64,000 bases of DNA, from contig NZ_CP041696.1 of NCBI RefSeq assembly GCF_007362955.1, positions 2,852,001 to 2,916,000 on the forward strand, given 5' to 3'. The translations under genes and the position numbers were made by a program. How positions within the stretch are numbered: the first letter of the stretch is position 1; each line of letters opens with the position of its first letter. Positions 61,881-64,000 of the stretch are shown one piece after another. Origin of the DNA: Lysinibacillus fusiformis (GTDB taxonomy: Bacteria > Bacillota > Bacilli > Bacillales_A > Planococcaceae). Below the pieces are notes generated by a model. The model did no database searches, was not told where the DNA came from, and worked only from the letters and a program-made list of their open reading frames with translations.

Positions 61881-64000
61881 TACGCCATTAGCCTTATTGT
61901 TATTACTACCATTGGTTGCGTATTTTGTATGGACCTATTGGCGTGAACGTCAACGTCTGAAAAAGAGCCATCTCACTGTACTTAGTATTCGAATGATAGC
62001 AATATGTTGTTTAGTCTTTGCACTTGCAGCACCCTATATTTTATTACCAATTAAAGAAGAACAGGTATTGTATTTAGTCGATCGCTCTGCTTCAATGAAG
62101 GGTACAGAAGTGGAAATGGCTAGTTTTATTGAGGAAAGTTTACAGGCGAAAAAGGCTGAACAACTTGCAGGGATTTATTCTTTTTCTTCGACGCTACAAA
62201 CTGAAACGATTTTATCTAATTCATTGAAGGAAGTACCGAAATTTACAGCTATGAAGGAAATGGATCAAACAAATATTGAGCAAAGCCTTCAATTAGCTAC
62301 TGGTATTGTCAATCCGAAAAAAGCTACAAGGCTGGTCTTATTAACGGACGGGAATGAAACAAAAGGTGATGCATTGGCGTTTGCTACCAAATTAAAAGGC
62401 GCCAATATTAGCGTAGATGTTGTGCCATTCAGTCAGTCCGTTGCCAATGATGTATCGCTTAAAAGCTTTGTGACACCACAGGTTGCTTATGTAGGGGAAC
62501 AACAGCAACTTGTTACTGAGGTGAATGCGACAGCAGCAGGGCAGGGAGAATTATTGCTGTACGAAAATGATGAGCTTATTCATCGAGAGGCAGTGGAACT
62601 TGTAGAAGGATCGAATGTGTTTACGTATAAGCATACGGCAACAGCAGAGGGACTAGTCAAATACGAGGCACTTGTACAAGTTGGACAAGATGCAATAATT
62701 GAAAATAATAAATTAACGAGTGTCACGATGGTACAAAGTGAGCCACACTTACTGATAGTGAACGGTTATGACACAACATCACCAATTGCCGCGGCACTGG
62801 GTACGAAGTCAATTTCCTATGATGTAATAGATGCAAAAAGCTTGCCGAATGAGCTATCGAGTTATTTACAATATAATGCGATAATTTTTGATAATGTACC
62901 AGGGCATTTAGTTGGTGAGGCAAAAATGAGCGTTATCGAGCAGGCAGTGAAAAATTTTGGTGTCGGTTTTACAATGGTTGGCGGTGAAAATAGCTTCGGC
63001 TTGGGCGGCTATTTTAAAACACCAATCGAAACATTGTTACCTGTTGAAATGGAGATCAAAGGCAAAGAACAATTGCCTTCTTTAGGTCTTGTTATCGTGC
63101 TTGACCGTTCAGGAAGTATGCATGGCACAAAGTTAGAACTTGCGAAGGAAGCGGCAGCACGTTCCGTTGAAATGCTGCGTGATGAGGATACGCTTGGATT
63201 TATCGCCTTTGACGATCGTCCTTGGGAAATTATTGAAACCGGACCGCTTGGCAATAAGGAAGAAGCAGTCGATACGATTTTATCGGTGACTCCTGGTGGA
63301 GGTACGGAGATATATAGTTCACTTGAAAAGGCTTATGAAAATTTAGCCGATCTAAAACTGCAACGTAAGCATATTATTTTATTAACTGACGGACAGTCAC
63401 AAGCAGGGAATTATGAGGATTTAATAGCAACTGGTAAAGACAACGGGGTTACACTATCTACGGTTGCAATTGGGCAAGATGCAGATGGCCATTTACTGGA
63501 ATCATTAAGTGAGATGGGTAGTGGACGTTACTACGATGTTATTGATGAACAGATGATACCTTCTATTTTATCACGTGAGACAGCGATGATTTCACGTACG
63601 TATATTGAAGACAATCCTTTCTATCCAACAATTTATCATGCATCGGGCTGGAATTCGTTATTTGCAAATGGTGTGCCACAAATGAATGCTTATATAGGTA
63701 CAACCGCGAAGCAGGGCGCTTCTGTAATCGCGCAAAGCGAGAAGGAAGATCCAGTGATAGCACAGTGGCAATATGGTCTTGGGAAAACTTTCGCATTCAC
63801 ATCGGACTCCACAGGAAAATGGACAGGAGACTGGGCAAGATGGCAGGAATGGGGCTCGTTTTGGCAAACGATCATTTCGCAAATGCTACCAAGCTATAAC
63901 GATGTTGCCTATGACGTACGTCTAGATACGGATGGTTCTTTTGTGATTACCGACCCGACAAATGAAGCTGCATTTTTAGATATCGTCGCTGTCAATGAAG
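61864..64000 (+). CDS. Double-VWA membrane protein, cut by the window edge
   Basis: The visible 712 codons from GTG 61864 contain two N-terminal helices (about 6-20 and 37-60), a first VWA domain (LYLVDRSASMKGTE, about 72-85), an amidotransferase-like middle, a second VWA domain (LGLVIVLDRSGSMHG, about 410-424) and its IILLTDGQSQAG motif. Both domains have the intact DxSxS metal site, unlike the BatA-like neighbour. The next part includes WQYGLGKTFAFTSDSTGKW, typical of the large VWA proteins of this operon type. The 3' end is outside the window. Confidence 0.88.
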   Translation, partial: MDLRIDTPLALLLLLPLVAYFVWTYWRERQRLKKSHLTVLSIRMIAICCLVFALAAPYILLPIKEEQVLYLVDRSASMKGTEVEMASFIEESLQAKKAEQLAGIYSFSSTLQTETILSNSLKEVPKFTAMKEMDQTNIEQSLQLATGIVNPKKATRLVLLTDGNETKGDALAFATKLKGANISVDVVPFSQSVANDVSLKSFVTPQVAYVGEQQQLVTEVNATAAGQGELLLYENDELIHREAVELVEGSNVFTYKHTATAEGLVKYEALVQVGQDAIIENNKLTSVTMVQSEPHLLIVNGYDTTSPIAAALGTKSISYDVIDAKSLPNELSSYLQYNAIIFDNVPGHLVGEAKMSVIEQAVKNFGVGFTMVGGENSFGLGGYFKTPIETLLPVEMEIKGKEQLPSLGLVIVLDRSGSMHGTKLELAKEAAARSVEMLRDEDTLGFIAFDDRPWEIIETGPLGNKEEAVDTILSVTPGGGTEIYSSLEKAYENLADLKLQRKHIILLTDGQSQAGNYEDLIATGKDNGVTLSTVAIGQDADGHLLESLSEMGSGRYYDVIDEQMIPSILSRETAMISRTYIEDNPFYPTIYHASGWNSLFANGVPQMNAYIGTTAKQGASVIAQSEKEDPVIAQWQYGLGKTFAFTSDSTGKWTGDWARWQEWGSFWQTIISQMLPSYNDVAYDVRLDTDGSFVITDPTNEAAFLDIVAVNE

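Noticed and set aside
1..64000. CRISPR arrays, tRNA or rRNA genes, toxin-antitoxin or restriction systems
   Set aside because: No regularly spaced repeats, tRNA-like cloverleaf, rRNA segment or recognisable defence gene was seen when reading both strands.

Overview
The window is a low-GC Firmicutes chromosome segment. It has dense, mostly co-directional genes, strong GGAGG-type ribosome sites, many GTG and TTG starts, and intrinsic terminators after most units. The gene content (Spo0E-like protein, CcpC, CbpB, CheV, YdaO-less TerC leader, L-Lys-type MurE candidate, Spo0A-box-like sites) points to a spore-forming Bacillaceae/Planococcaceae bacterium. Lysinibacillus is the best guess from the protein sequences. 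No tRNA, rRNA, CRISPR array or intact insertion sequence was seen.

Layout. 1-7.4 kb: an HxlR regulator fragment, a DUF4242 protein, an acyl-CoA-dehydrogenase-like flavoprotein, a large-subunit catalase, a secreted polysaccharide deacetylase and a dihydrolipoyl-dehydrogenase-like enzyme. 7.4-10.3 kb: a flavin monooxygenase (SsuD/SfnG type), an ATP-grasp ligase and an SsuE-type FMN reductase, placed behind a terminator that sits directly in the leader (probable attenuation). 10.4-16.4 kb: a 54-aa minus-strand gene, a YwdH-type aldehyde dehydrogenase, a decayed stretch holding a histidine-kinase remnant, a stand-alone MurE with a DDPR motif and Spo0A-like boxes, and release factor 3. 16.6-23.7 kb: an RND exporter plus SDR protein, a yybP-ykoY (manganese) riboswitch leader in front of terC, and a KtrB/TrkH potassium channel subunit.

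23.7-35.5 kb is a more accessory stretch. It has an integrase remnant, a VanZ-domain membrane protein, a small secreted peptide gene, an apparently orphan Spo0A-type promoter, a B12-binding radical SAM protein, a PAS histidine kinase, an autoregulated MarR protein, a lipoprotein, a CPBP protease, a DUF2187 protein, a Spo0E-like phosphatase behind the same 22-bp Spo0A-box element, an HIBADH-type dehydrogenase, and a divergent DoxX / redox-type HxlR pair. 35.6-43.9 kb: an Atg22/UMF1-type MFS protein, CheV, then ppx, ppk and a degenerate-GGDEF/EAL protein. 44-49.4 kb: a TetR regulator divergent from a catabolic operon (HIBADH, methylmalonate-semialdehyde dehydrogenase, 3-hydroxybutyrate dehydrogenase, iron alcohol dehydrogenase), with a perfect 25-bp operator placed just after the operon promoter. 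49.4-52.5 kb: a folded intergenic repeat, a FadR-box-controlled 2,4-dienoyl-CoA reductase, a small membrane protein, CbpB and CcpC, partly matching the ykuF-ykuM order of Bacillus subtilis.

52.6-64.0 kb is one tightly packed operon cut by the right edge: a large extracytoplasmic membrane protein, an ABC ATPase and permease, a membrane coiled-coil protein with a Gln/Gly-rich tail, MoxR, DUF58, a BatA-like VWA protein and a double-VWA protein. MoxR-DUF58-VWA modules are known as families, but the coupling to an ABC transporter and two extra envelope proteins has no function I can name. It is the best candidate here for an undescribed multi-gene system. A second theme is sporulation control: three tandem pairs of Spo0A-like boxes at 10-bp spacing, near murE, near an orphan promoter and near the Spo0E-like gene.
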